NCBI RefSeq assembly: GCF_032922745.1
Contig: NZ_CP136693.1
Location: forward strand, 3,100,001 to 3,164,000
Reading direction: 5' to 3'
DNA from: Marinobacter salarius
GTDB lineage: Bacteria; Pseudomonadota; Gammaproteobacteria; Pseudomonadales; Oleiphilaceae
Length of the DNA stretch: 64,000 nucleotides
The notes beneath the pieces are model-generated. The model saw only the letters and a list, made by a program, of their open reading frames with translations. It was not told the origin of the DNA and ran no database searches. Positions 53,374-62,903 of the stretch are shown here, one piece after another. The stretch's first letter is position 1; every line of letters begins with the position of its first letter. A program made the position numbers and the translations under genes.

Positions 53374-53597
53374 AGCCAACTCCGAAAGACGACAGGTCGG
53401 AAACAAGTTGGCTGCTATTTTTCAATTGAACGCCTTGCGCGACTAATCAGCGCTCGGTATTGAAAACATCATATAATTTGATGAATAGGTGTTTGTACTG
53501 CGATGTTTACATCGTTGTCGGCGGGACGTGTTCCATAAAATGATTTAAGTGTGTTTCTTATAGCGTTTGTAGTGATCAACTAATAGCGGACAGCTCA

Positions 53598-55496
53598 CTA
53601 CCGCTGTCCTTGAATTGATGGCTCCGCTGCGCGCTTGCGAGTTGTACGCTTCTTAGCGGCGACTGCTCTGAGTTTGCGTTGAGGTGGCGCTTTCGGAGCG
53701 GGTTCATTGCGCAGATAGGAGCCAGGCGCTGGCTCGATAACTGGCAAAGCGCGCTCACCCGGCGTCCTTGCAGCAACTTCACCGCCACTGAACTGCTCTG
53801 CCCAGACAACCCAGTCAGGCCACCAGGATCCTTCGAACTCCTCTGCGCCAGCAAGCCACTCATCCGCCGGCAGATCGGTATTCTCGTTCGTCCGATAGCC
53901 GTATTTATGTTTGTACGGCGGGTTGATGATTCCGGCGATATGGCCAGAGCCGCCCAGTACGAAGCGAACTGGCCCACCCAGGTAGTGTGACCCTTTGTAG
54001 CAGGACACCCAGGGCGCAATGTGATCCTCAATAGCCGAGGCGAAATAGGCAGGTATTTTTACGTTTCCAAGATCGATCGGCGTTCCTGCAAGGGTTATTC
54101 CGCCGGGTTCGCTCAACCGATTCTCAAGATACATGTTACGCAGGTAAAAGCTGTGCATGGCAGCTGGCAGCCGGGTGGAATCCGTATTCCAGTAAAGCAG
54201 ATCGAAAGGCGGTGTATCGCGGCCAAGCAGGTAGTTATTGATGTAGAAGGACCAGATCAGGGTGTTGGCGCGCAGCATGTTGAAGGCCGCCGACATGGAT
54301 GTACCCTCGAGATAGCCCTGCTTTTTCATGGCCTTTTCCATCTTGGCGATCATGTCCTCGTCAATGAAGACCTTGATATCTCCAGCGTTGGTAAAGTCCA
54401 ACAGGCTGTTGAAAAAGGTGGCACTCTTTACCCGATCATCACCGCGCGCTGCGAGCCATGCCAGTGTGCAGCTCAGCAAGGTCCCACCAATACAGTAACC
54501 AATTGCATTCACTTCACGCTCACCAGTGGCTTGCTCAATGGCGTCCAATGCAGCCACAGGGCCTTCAAGCATGTAATCCTCGAAGCCATTATTGGCATGT
54601 TCCTTCCCGGGGTTAACCCAGGAAATGACGAATACTGTATGGCCCTTTTCGACCCAGTAACGGATAAACGACTTTTTCGCACCCAGATCCAGGATATAGT
54701 ACTTGTTGATCCACGGGGGCACGACGAGAAGCGGCCGGCGATGCACTGTCTCTGTTGTTGGCCGGTACTGGATCAGTTGCATCAGGTCATTCTGGAAGAC
54801 CACATCACCTGGCGTATCCGCCAGGTTCTTGCCAACTTCAAAGGCGTCCGGGTCCGTCATTCTGAAGGACAGCTGGCCGTCCGCTTCATCAAGATCTCGT
54901 AAAAAGTTGGCGAAGCCGCTAACAAGATTGCGCCCCCGGGTGTTTACCGTTGCCTTGAGGACCTCGGGGTTGGTCAGAACAAAGTTGGTGGGTGCCAGAG
55001 CGGAGGTAATCTGGCTGGTAAAAAAACGGACTTTATGGCGATCATGCTCATCAAGCCCCCGGACATCGTCAATGGTATCCATGATCCATTGCTCGGAAAT
55101 CAGGTATGCCTGTTGGAGATAGCTGAAGTAAATGCGGTCGCTCCAGGCAATATCCTTGAAGCGGCCGTCCCCTCTTTCAGGTGCTGTCACCCGCATGGGC
55201 TCGCGGCTGATCAGGCTCATCAATCCACCACCACTCAGAATGGCGGCGTTCTGTATCAGACGCATCTGGGCGCTAATGAAGGTATCCGGCTGGGTAACAA
55301 ACTTTCCGGTGAAGCGAAAAAAAGGTTTCGCAATGCTTTTGAGGCTGGCCGGATTGGGTCGGCCGCCTTTCAACCGCCTTAGCACCGAACGTTTAATCAG
55401 GCGTGTGCCATGCCTGCCTGCACTGACCAGCGATTCACGTACAATGTTCGTCTCTTTGTCGTCACCGGCTACTGAACTGACAGGCTTTCCAGACAT
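53598..55496 (-). CDS. phaC: Class I polyhydroxyalkanoate synthase with basic tail
   Basis: 632 residues. It polymerises 3-hydroxyacyl-CoA into PHA granules. The N-terminal region, the alpha/beta-hydrolase core with the lipase-like box AIGYCIGGTLLSC (nucleophile Cys), Asp in AIEDHIAPW and His in GGSGHIAGI are present. After the core, which ends near residue 590, comes a Lys/Arg/Ala-rich tail (PQRKLRAVAAKKRTTRKRAA) similar in make-up to the DNA-binding tails of phasin PhaF. It lies 16 bp after the depolymerase-like gene on the same strand. Class I is inferred from length. Confidence 0.93.
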   Translation of the reverse strand: MSGKPVSSVAGDDKETNIVRESLVSAGRHGTRLIKRSVLRRLKGGRPNPASLKSIAKPFFRFTGKFVTQPDTFISAQMRLIQNAAILSGGGLMSLISREPMRVTAPERGDGRFKDIAWSDRIYFSYLQQAYLISEQWIMDTIDDVRGLDEHDRHKVRFFTSQITSALAPTNFVLTNPEVLKATVNTRGRNLVSGFANFLRDLDEADGQLSFRMTDPDAFEVGKNLADTPGDVVFQNDLMQLIQYRPTTETVHRRPLLVVPPWINKYYILDLGAKKSFIRYWVEKGHTVFVISWVNPGKEHANNGFEDYMLEGPVAALDAIEQATGEREVNAIGYCIGGTLLSCTLAWLAARGDDRVKSATFFNSLLDFTNAGDIKVFIDEDMIAKMEKAMKKQGYLEGTSMSAAFNMLRANTLIWSFYINNYLLGRDTPPFDLLYWNTDSTRLPAAMHSFYLRNMYLENRLSEPGGITLAGTPIDLGNVKIPAYFASAIEDHIAPWVSCYKGSHYLGGPVRFVLGGSGHIAGIINPPYKHKYGYRTNENTDLPADEWLAGAEEFEGSWWPDWVVWAEQFSGGEVAARTPGERALPVIEPAPGSYLRNEPAPKAPPQRKLRAVAAKKRTTRKRAAEPSIQGQR

Positions 55497-55512
55497 GTTT
55501 CTTCTCCCTCAT

Positions 55513-56730
55513 TCAGGCACTGCGGATGAACTTCTGCAGCTTCGGAGCGATTTCCTCGCGCCAACGGCGACCGTTAAAGGTGCCGTAGTGGCCAACTCCG
55601 GGTTGTAGATGGTGCAACCGACGGTTGTCCGGAATATTGGTGCAGAGTTTGTGAGCGGCGCGTGTCTGGCCCGGGCTGGAGATGTCGTCTTTCTCGCCCT
55701 CAATGGTCATCAACGCCGTTTTTACGATAGCGCCGGGGTCTACTAGACGGCCACGATGCCTGAAGCAGCCCCGTGCCAGATGAAACTCCTGGAACACCTT
55801 TTCAATCGTGTCCAGGTAGTAGGCATCAGGCAGGTCCATCACCGCCAGATATTCGTCGTAAAACTCTCTGTGGCGGGTGACTTTTTCTGATTCATCATCA
55901 CGGATGGACCTGAACAGTCCCCGGTAGGCATCCAGGTGGCGATCGAAGTTCATATTGATGAACCCCGTCAATTGCAGGAAGCCGGGGTAAACCTTGCGCA
56001 TGGCACCCGGCTGGGGTGCAGGTACCCGATGAATCAGGTGGCGTTTAAACCAGGAGAGCTTATGTTTCTTGGCGAGATTGCAGGGCTCTGTTGGATCAAC
56101 GCGTCCGTCCACGGGACCGCTCATAAGGGCCAGAGAACGCGGCACCGACGGATGATCATCCTGGGCCATCAGAGCGGTGGCTGCCAGCACCGGCACGACC
56201 GGCTGGCAGACCGCCAGAACGTGTGTGTTCGGGCCGATATGATTGATGAAATCAACCACGTAGTCGATGTAATCGTCCAGCCCGAAGTTGCCTTCTGAAA
56301 TCGGCACCATGCTGGCATCGCGCCAATCTGTAATGTAAACATCGTGGCCCGGCAGCATGGTTTCTACGGTGCCCTTCAGAAGCGATGCAAAGTGGCCTGA
56401 CAGTGGCGCTACGATAAGCAACTTGGGGTCATCCGGACGATGAGCATTACGTTGGAAATGCTTCAACTGACAAAAGGGCTTGCGCTTGACGATGGTTTCG
56501 TTGACCAGAACCGTCTCGCCGTCACAAACGGTTGTATCCAGGTTGAAGGACGGCTTGGGGTAACGCCTGGTAAGATCGTCAAACACCTTGAGGGCCGAGG
56601 CAATGCTGCGGGTCCCTGGAAGCCTGGACCAAGGGTTCAGGTGGTGACGCAGGATATTGCTTTGACTGCCAGCCAGCCTGCCTAGCGGGGTCAGCGCGAG
56701 CCGCCCGATTTCGTGAGTGTAATACATCAT
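55513..56730 (-). CDS. phaZ: Intracellular PHB depolymerase-like protein
   Basis: 405 residues of the PhaZ family: the alpha/beta core with the nucleophile Cys in LAVCQPVVP, Asp in IEGEKDDISSPG and His in GVGHYGTFNG. These are cytoplasmic enzymes that degrade stored PHB. It sits directly in front of phaC and divergent from phaB, so storage and mobilisation genes are one locus. It was preferred over a second synthase because the VCQPxVP motif is that of PhaZ. Start MMYYTHEIG. Confidence 0.88.
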   Translation of the reverse strand: MMYYTHEIGRLALTPLGRLAGSQSNILRHHLNPWSRLPGTRSIASALKVFDDLTRRYPKPSFNLDTTVCDGETVLVNETIVKRKPFCQLKHFQRNAHRPDDPKLLIVAPLSGHFASLLKGTVETMLPGHDVYITDWRDASMVPISEGNFGLDDYIDYVVDFINHIGPNTHVLAVCQPVVPVLAATALMAQDDHPSVPRSLALMSGPVDGRVDPTEPCNLAKKHKLSWFKRHLIHRVPAPQPGAMRKVYPGFLQLTGFINMNFDRHLDAYRGLFRSIRDDESEKVTRHREFYDEYLAVMDLPDAYYLDTIEKVFQEFHLARGCFRHRGRLVDPGAIVKTALMTIEGEKDDISSPGQTRAAHKLCTNIPDNRRLHHLQPGVGHYGTFNGRRWREEIAPKLQKFIRSA

Positions 56731-56991
56731 GATGCGGTTCAGCCTGGGTAAGTTCGGTTGGTCTGTCTCTCTTCCGGCTCAATCTTACGCTTATTTATTG
56801 ATCAGCGCGATTCATCCTATCAACCCACTCTGCAACTTCGCAAGCTCAAAAGCGAGCCATGTGTAAAGGAAGCAGTTCACATCCACGGCTTATTTCTTGT
56901 CGCCTTAAAAAAGCCCTGCTAGCTTAAATTCAGCGTCTGTAAAAAATTGTCACACCGTAAGTCCTGCAACAAAAACCACAGGGACAGAACC
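56731..56991. promoter_or_regulatory. Divergent control region phaZ-phaC / phaB
   Basis: 261 bp between the divergent pha genes. It is rather AT-rich (for example CTTATTTATTGATCAGCG) and must hold both promoters, but I could not place the boxes with confidence. Confidence 0.4.
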
Positions 56992-57735
56992 ATGCAAGAT
57001 CTTAAAGGAAAGGTGGCCATTGTCACTGGAGCCTCTCGAGGCATCGGCCGTCACATCGCACTTCAGTTGGCCCAGCGCGGTGCCGACGTCGCTATTAACT
57101 ACCGCTCACGTCGCTCTGACGCAGATGAAGTGGTCAAGGAAATGGAAACGGCCGGCGTGCGGGCGCTGGCCATACAAGCTGATCTCTCCGGCATGCCAGC
57201 GGCACGAAGCCTTATACAGCAGGTTTACGAGCAATGGGGGCGTATTGACATTCTGGTAAACAACGCAGGTATCACCCGTGACAAATCCATGAAAAAACTC
57301 ACCGACGACGACTGGAACGACGTCCTCGACACCAACCTCGGAAGTGTCTACGCAACCTGCTCTGAGGTGCTGAAGATCATGATGGACCAAAAATTCGGTC
57401 GTATTGTGAATATTACTTCGTTCGTCGGCCAGGCCGGCAACTTCGGGCAGGCCAACTATGCGGCCAGTAAGGGCGGGATCATTGCATTCACCAAAACACT
57501 GGCTCTGGAAATGGCCAAGTACAACATTACGGTGAATTCCATTGCCCCCGGCTTCACCGAGACCGAAATGCTGGCCCAAGTGCCCGAAAATATTCGCGAG
57601 CAGATCATTGCACGTGTGCCGATGGGTCGCTTTGGGCAGCCCGAGGAAATCGCCCGTGCAGTGGTGTTCCTTGCTGCGGAAGGAGACTACATCACCGGCC
57701 AGCAGATCAATGTAAACGGTGGGGTTTACATGTAG
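56992..57735 (+). CDS. phaB: Acetoacetyl-CoA reductase
   Basis: 247-residue SDR from the ATG at 56992 (MQDLKGKVAIVTGASRGIGR), with AGGGACAG before it. Catalytic Ser, and YAASK in NYAASKGGIIAFTK; C-terminus GDYITGQQINVNGGVYM. It reduces acetoacetyl-CoA to (R)-3-hydroxybutyryl-CoA with NADPH, the monomer for PhaC. It resembles FabG equally well; the position opposite phaZ-phaC supports PhaB. The open frame to 56947 is not needed. Confidence 0.88.
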   Translation: MQDLKGKVAIVTGASRGIGRHIALQLAQRGADVAINYRSRRSDADEVVKEMETAGVRALAIQADLSGMPAARSLIQQVYEQWGRIDILVNNAGITRDKSMKKLTDDDWNDVLDTNLGSVYATCSEVLKIMMDQKFGRIVNITSFVGQAGNFGQANYAASKGGIIAFTKTLALEMAKYNITVNSIAPGFTETEMLAQVPENIREQIIARVPMGRFGQPEEIARAVVFLAAEGDYITGQQINVNGGVYM

Positions 57736-57774
57736 CACCGACACCCGCTACCAGATCGATAAGTTGAATAGGGC

Positions 57775-58680
57775 TCACTCAAGCCATGGCGGCCTCTGCC
57801 CTATTCTCTCTACCAGAAAATCAATGAACACCCGGACCTTTGCGGTTAAGACATTGGATTTCGGGTACACCAGCCAAAGCGCCGGCTCAGCGTCCATCCG
57901 GTAGTCTTGAAGAACCTGCACCAATGTCCCTGCTGAAAGTTCCTGGTGGACGCTCCATAGCGCATGCAAAGCAACCCCTGCTCCTTGCTTGGTCGCAATC
58001 TTGTAACTCAAGCCGTCGTCAATGATCAGTCTGTTTTGCGAGCTGCGAAGGTTCAACTGTTCGTTTTCTCCTTCGGGACCGGTCAATGCAATCGCGCTCT
58101 GGGATTTAAAGGCGACCAACTGATGAGAATGTAGATCGTCCGGGTGTTTCGGCGTTCCCCATTTCGCGAGGTACTCGGGTGAGGCGCAGAATATGCGTCG
58201 ATCATCAGCAAGTTTCCGCGCTTTCAGATTGCTGTCCGGCAACACGGCATCCCTCAGCGCCAGGTCGAAACTGCCCTGAATGAGGTCCAGCTCCATATCG
58301 GACAATCGCAAGTCCAGATTGATACCCGGATACATCTCCAGAAACGCTGGCACCAAAGGCACGATGTACTGTTGGGCGAAGGTGCTGGATGCGGTGAATC
58401 GCAGAGTGCCAGACACATGCTCATTGCCAAACCCCATCGCGGCCATCGCAGCGTTCTCTTGTGCCAGAATTTCCCTGGCAAAAGGCAGGAACTCCGCGCC
58501 CTCAGTGGACAGCGCCACCTTACGGGTTGAGCGGCGCAGCAAGTCTGCTCCAACGGCCCTCTCAAGCTTGGCCAACCTGGAACTGGCAACAGCTGGCGGC
58601 ATCCCCAGTTCCCGTCCGGCGGCACTGATGTTGAGTTTTTCAGCAGCCAGAACAAACAGCTTTATTCCTTCGGTGTCCAC
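57775..58680 (-). CDS. LysR-type regulator
   Basis: 301 residues. Winged helix LNISAAGRELGMPPAVASSR, LAKLERAVGADLLRRSTRKV; effector domain LRFTASSTFAQQYIVPLVPA, DLALRDAVLPDSNL, ending WLVYPKSNVLTAKVRVFIDF. Group of AaeR/CrgA-like regulators of oxidoreductases. It is divergent from the quinone oxidoreductase operon that starts at 58800; the 119-bp gap must hold its operator. Confidence 0.9.
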   Translation of the reverse strand: MDTEGIKLFVLAAEKLNISAAGRELGMPPAVASSRLAKLERAVGADLLRRSTRKVALSTEGAEFLPFAREILAQENAAMAAMGFGNEHVSGTLRFTASSTFAQQYIVPLVPAFLEMYPGINLDLRLSDMELDLIQGSFDLALRDAVLPDSNLKARKLADDRRIFCASPEYLAKWGTPKHPDDLHSHQLVAFKSQSAIALTGPEGENEQLNLRSSQNRLIIDDGLSYKIATKQGAGVALHALWSVHQELSAGTLVQVLQDYRMDAEPALWLVYPKSNVLTAKVRVFIDFLVERIGQRPPWLE

Positions 58681-58799
58681 GATTTTATATCCATTTTACG
58701 AATTCTGAAAACCATTATTGGTCATTTATTCGGTTTTCGCGAACCTTTAATCTGTTCTTAGTCGCTTGGACAAATCACCTGCAAAACTGGAGTCACACA

Positions 58800-59786
58800 A
58801 TGAAAGCAATGGTTCTTAATCAATACGGCCCTGAGGCAGCGTTTGAGCAGGCCGACATGCCTGCACCTTCGGCACTATCGGGCCAGGTGATCGTCCGCGT
58901 TGCAGCAACAAGCATCAACACCGTCGACACCATGATTCGCCAGATGGGCAAGGATCTCCCGCTGTCCCCCGACCTGCCAGCAGTGCTCGGTATGGACTTC
59001 GCCGGAACTATTGAAGCCGTGGGTGAAGGCGTCACCGGTTTTGCGCCTGGTGACGAAGTTTACGGATGTGCTGGCGGCCTTGCCGATCTTCAAGGTGCAC
59101 TTGCTGAGTTGATGCCGGCCGACGCACGGCTGATTGCCCATAAGCCCAAGAGCCTGTCGATGCGCGAAGCAGCCGCACTGCCGCTGGTTGGTATCACTGC
59201 ATTAGAGGGCCTGCAGAGAGCCAGCGTGAAGGTCGGTCAAAAAGTGTTGGTTCACGGCGGAACCGGCGGCGTTGGCCATGTTGCTGTTCAGCTGGCAAAG
59301 CACTTTGGTGCCTCCGTTTATTCAACGGCCTCCGGTGAACAGGCTTTCCGCATCATCAAAGGCTACGGCGCTACCCCGATTGACTACAAGACTGAAACCG
59401 TCGCCGACTATGTTGAGGCCCATACAGCCGGTGCCGGGTTCGATGTGGTTTTCGATACGGTTGGCGGCGAAAATATGACCAACAGCTTTGAAGCGGCTGC
59501 CCTGAATGGCCAAGTGAGTACCACTGTCGCCATGGTTGAACTGGATCTGACCACCGCTCACTTCAAAGGGCTGTCGATTCACGTGGTGTTTATGCTGATT
59601 CCCATGCTGCACAACCATCATCGGGAAGCGCACGGCAACATTCTCGCGCAATTGGCGCAGATCGTGGATCAGGGTGGCGTCAAACCGCTTCTGGATGAGC
59701 AGAGCTTCAACCTTTCTGAGGTTGGCCAGGCCCATGACCGTCTGACCAGTGGCCAGGCTATTGGTAAGGTTGTCGTGGAGGTCTAA
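58800..59786 (+). CDS. Zinc-independent quinone oxidoreductase
   Basis: 328-residue MDR protein of the QOR branch: VRVAATSINTVDTMIRQMGK, VLGMDFAGTIEAVGEGV, and the Rossmann motif VHGGTGGVGHVAVQLAKHFG. No catalytic zinc cysteines. NADPH-dependent reduction of quinones or enones. First gene of a tight operon: the next ATG comes 3 bp after its stop, then an SDR gene 12 bp further. Likely target of the divergent LysR regulator. Confidence 0.9.
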   Translation: MKAMVLNQYGPEAAFEQADMPAPSALSGQVIVRVAATSINTVDTMIRQMGKDLPLSPDLPAVLGMDFAGTIEAVGEGVTGFAPGDEVYGCAGGLADLQGALAELMPADARLIAHKPKSLSMREAAALPLVGITALEGLQRASVKVGQKVLVHGGTGGVGHVAVQLAKHFGASVYSTASGEQAFRIIKGYGATPIDYKTETVADYVEAHTAGAGFDVVFDTVGGENMTNSFEAAALNGQVSTTVAMVELDLTTAHFKGLSIHVVFMLIPMLHNHHREAHGNILAQLAQIVDQGGVKPLLDEQSFNLSEVGQAHDRLTSGQAIGKVVVEV

Positions 59787-59788
59787 CA

Positions 59789-60760
59789 ATGCCCGCACTG
59801 AACGAGAGCACAAAGACATTTGCCCCTATCAATCGTGGCTACAATCAGGCGTTTCAGCCGAATCGGTTGAGTGTTGGCGTCATTGTGCCCCTGGAGAATT
59901 ATGCCAGCGGGCCCGTGCCCACTATGGAACATCATCTTGAACGTGTTCGGTTGGCCGAAAACGCCGGTTTTTCTGCAGTCTGGTTGCGAGATGTCCCGTT
60001 TAATGTGCCCTCGTTCGGCGATGCCGGACAAGTCTATGATCCGTTTGTTTACCTCGGTTTTCTAGCGGGGCAAACCGAACGTATCGCCCTGGGTGTCGCC
60101 AGTCTGATCTTACCGCTTCGGCACCCTGCTCACGTTGCAAAAGCCGCAGCAAGCGTCGATCAATTGTCGGGTGGTCGTTTGATACTCGGAATCGCATCCG
60201 GTGATCGACCCGATGAATACCCCGCCCTCAACGAAAACTACGAAAACCGGGGCGAGCGGTTTCGGGACAGTTTCGAATATATCCGTAGTATGGCCTCAGA
60301 TGCGCCTGCATTTGAAAACCGTTATGGTCAAACAAACGGTGAGATGGACCTGCTACCGAAGCCAAAAGCAGGAAAGATTCCGATGCTGATTACCGGAGGC
60401 AGCCAACAGGCCCCTCATTGGGGCGCTCGCCATAGTGATGGGTTGATTACTTATCCGAGGAACATCGACGATCAGGCAAACACTGTCAGGTCCTGGCGCA
60501 ACGGCATTCCTGGTGAAACAGGGTATTCAAAGCCCGTGATGCAATCCCTTTATATCGACCTTCTGGCAGAGCCCAATGCACCGCCGCAGCCGATTCATCT
60601 GGGCTTCAGTTCGGGCATCAGGTTTCTGAAGAGTTACCTGAAATCGTTGGAAGAGATCGGTGTAAACCATGTCGCGTTGAATCTGCGATTTAATCAGACA
60701 GATATTGAAGAGGCGCTCCTGTACCTCGCAGAAGATCTGCTCCCTGAATTCCCGGCATAA
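59789..60760 (+). CDS. Luciferase-like (LLM) flavin-dependent oxidoreductase
   Basis: 323 residues, TIM-barrel of the bacterial luciferase superfamily (TIGR03571-like group). Blocks: RLSVGVIVPLENYASGPVP, AENAGFSAVWLRDVPF, LGVASLILPLRHPAHVAKAA, and DQLSGGRLILGIASGDRPDEY. It would oxygenate or reduce a substrate with F420 or FMNH2; in proteobacteria FMN is expected. It starts 3 bp after the quinone oxidoreductase and is followed by an SDR, so the three form a small oxidative pathway of unknown substrate. Confidence 0.88.
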   Translation: MPALNESTKTFAPINRGYNQAFQPNRLSVGVIVPLENYASGPVPTMEHHLERVRLAENAGFSAVWLRDVPFNVPSFGDAGQVYDPFVYLGFLAGQTERIALGVASLILPLRHPAHVAKAAASVDQLSGGRLILGIASGDRPDEYPALNENYENRGERFRDSFEYIRSMASDAPAFENRYGQTNGEMDLLPKPKAGKIPMLITGGSQQAPHWGARHSDGLITYPRNIDDQANTVRSWRNGIPGETGYSKPVMQSLYIDLLAEPNAPPQPIHLGFSSGIRFLKSYLKSLEEIGVNHVALNLRFNQTDIEEALLYLAEDLLPEFPA

Positions 60761-60771
60761 GGACACAAAAT

Positions 60772-61584
60772 ATGACCAAGAAAATTCTGATCACCGGCGC
60801 CACTGATGGCATCGGGCTGGAAACCGCGAAGCGCCTCTATTCCGAGGGTCACACATTGCTGTTGCATGGAAGGAACGCAGAGAAGCTGGCGGCGACAGAG
60901 CAAATGTTGGCAAACGGTACGGGCGCTGGACGGATCTACACCTATAAAGCGGATCTGTCGCGTCTGGCTGAAGCTGATTCATTGGCAGACGAGATCACCA
61001 GAGAACATGACCAGTTGGACGTCATCATCAATAACGCTGGTGTCATGCGCGTACCTGAAACCATCACCCAGGACGGGCTGGATGTCCGGTTTGCCGTGAA
61101 TACGGTTGCCCCCTATTTGCTGACAAAGCGCCTTTTGCCACTCCTGGGGACTGCCTCACGGGTGGTTAACCTGTCTTCAGCCGCACAGGCCCCAGTGGAA
61201 CTCAACGCCCTTCGGGGTAAGAAACGCCTTCTGGAAGATATGTCGGCTTATGCCCAAAGCAAGCTGGCACTGACCATGTGGAATAATGCGATGGCAAGCT
61301 CTCGCACTGACGAGGGCGTGGTTTTCGTCTCAGTAAATCCTGGTTCCCTGTTGGCATCAAAGATGGTTAAAGAGGGCTTCGGGATTGCAGGAAAAAGTTT
61401 GTCCATCGGCGCCGATGTGCTTGTCCGTGCGGCGCTCTCAGAAGAATTTACCAACGCTTCAGGCCAATACTTCGATAACGACAAAGGCGGGTTTGGCCCC
61501 CCTCATTCGGACGCCTTGAATGACCAGAAATGCAAAGCGATCGTGATGGTTATCGAAGAACTTGTTGCCAAGAAAATGGCGTAA
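60772..61584 (+). CDS. Short-chain dehydrogenase
   Basis: 270 residues. Glycine motif ITGATDGIGLETAKRLY, NNAGVM, and the catalytic tetrad Tyr in YAQSKLALTMWN. It resembles the retinol-dehydrogenase/WWOX-like branch of SDRs (ADLSRLAEADSLADEI). NAD(P)-dependent. Third and last gene of the operon beginning at 58800, 11 bp after the LLM stop, with AAGGACAC before the ATG. The substrate is unknown. Confidence 0.9.
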   Translation: MTKKILITGATDGIGLETAKRLYSEGHTLLLHGRNAEKLAATEQMLANGTGAGRIYTYKADLSRLAEADSLADEITREHDQLDVIINNAGVMRVPETITQDGLDVRFAVNTVAPYLLTKRLLPLLGTASRVVNLSSAAQAPVELNALRGKKRLLEDMSAYAQSKLALTMWNNAMASSRTDEGVVFVSVNPGSLLASKMVKEGFGIAGKSLSIGADVLVRAALSEEFTNASGQYFDNDKGGFGPPHSDALNDQKCKAIVMVIEELVAKKMA

Positions 61585-61634
61585 CGGAAACATACCGGCA
61601 ACGCCACCCGGTTGCCGGACTAACTACCGCGCGG

Positions 61635-62744
61635 TCAACGGATCTGGCTACCAATTGCAATGGTTAATTTGCCCGAAAAACGCTTGCCCATAAAGTCCTC
61701 TTGGGCCTGGACCAGGTCCCGCAATTGGTAGGTTTTAGCCACCACAGGCCGGATTTCGTTTCGTTCGATGTATCCGATGAGATTCTCAAATACCTGCTTA
61801 GGCTGCCAGGTAGAGCCGTAGAAGCTTAGGTCTTTCAAGTACAGAGTTCGTACGTCCAGTTCCACAATGGGACCTGCAATGGCGCCTGACGCCACGTAAC
61901 GACCGCCACGGCTCAGCACCTCCAGCAACTCCGGCCACTGAGGGCCCGCCACCAAGTCCGCTACGATGTGGACGCTGTCTTTTTCCAGCACTTCAAGCAG
62001 GGACTGACCCCTGGCAATGACCTGATCAGCGCCAAGCTGACGCACCTCGTCGAACTTGGATTCACCACACACCGCGATTACTTCGGCGCCCCGGCGCTTG
62101 GCAAGTTGAATCGCCGCTGATCCAACGCCACCAGAAGCGCCGGTGATCAAAATCCGTTCCCCGGCCCCCAGGCATACCCTGTCCAACATGCCTTCGGCGG
62201 TTGAATAGGCGCAGGGAAATGAAGCCAGTTCAGCGTCGCTCAGGGTACTGTTGATTGCGAACACTTCGCTTGAACGCGCTACGGCGTACTCGGCGTAGCC
62301 ACCGTTGATCTCGGATCCGAACGTGATGAGGTTGTAAGAAGACGGGTCGCCAGGCGCCTGTTGCATAGGGCGAACCAACACGCGTTCCCCCATCCGCGCG
62401 GGGTCAACGCCCTCACCCACCGCTATGATGTTTCCACACACATCAGCACCCTGAATACGTGGAAAACTGAGGGGTGTACCTGACCAGCCACCATCTTCGT
62501 CGTTTGCCGTCTCAAACCCTGCAGCGGCGCCCTGATCCGTACCCGTTGTTACGCCTTTGGAATACCAGCCTGTCCGGGTGTTGATGTCGGTATTGTTGAT
62601 CGCACTCGCTCCGACATGAATCAGTACCTCACCAGCGAGGGGCTGAGGCACTTCCAGATTTTCCCGGTACTCAAGTTTGTCCAGGCCACCGTGCCCGGTC
62701 AGAACAACGCCTGCCATTGTCTTGGGGATATGGATGTGACTCAT
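61635..62744 (-). CDS. Alcohol dehydrogenase-like MDR protein
   Basis: 369 residues. GroES-like part VLIHVGASAINNTDINTRTG with an insertion (YSKGVTTGTDQGAAAGFETA) and the RIQGADVCGNIIAVGEG block; nucleotide motif ITGASGGVGSAAIQLAKRRG. Zinc ligands are not all present, so it belongs to the quinone-oxidoreductase/zinc-free branch. It is convergent with the SDR operon and divergent from the LysR gene at 62904, which probably controls it. Confidence 0.88.
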   Translation of the reverse strand: MSHIHIPKTMAGVVLTGHGGLDKLEYRENLEVPQPLAGEVLIHVGASAINNTDINTRTGWYSKGVTTGTDQGAAAGFETANDEDGGWSGTPLSFPRIQGADVCGNIIAVGEGVDPARMGERVLVRPMQQAPGDPSSYNLITFGSEINGGYAEYAVARSSEVFAINSTLSDAELASFPCAYSTAEGMLDRVCLGAGERILITGASGGVGSAAIQLAKRRGAEVIAVCGESKFDEVRQLGADQVIARGQSLLEVLEKDSVHIVADLVAGPQWPELLEVLSRGGRYVASGAIAGPIVELDVRTLYLKDLSFYGSTWQPKQVFENLIGYIERNEIRPVVAKTYQLRDLVQAQEDFMGKRFSGKLTIAIGSQIR

Positions 62745-62903
62745 AGTGTCTCCTCTGCTTCAGTGCTAGCCGACTGATTCGATCAATTTAACGTCAACCT
62801 CGACGCCTATGGTGAAATCATAGGTCTCCGGAATGATTCACTCAAACGAATATTATTGATACGATAATTCAGATTTGTTGATAAACGCCCAAAGGCCGCC
62901 CAA

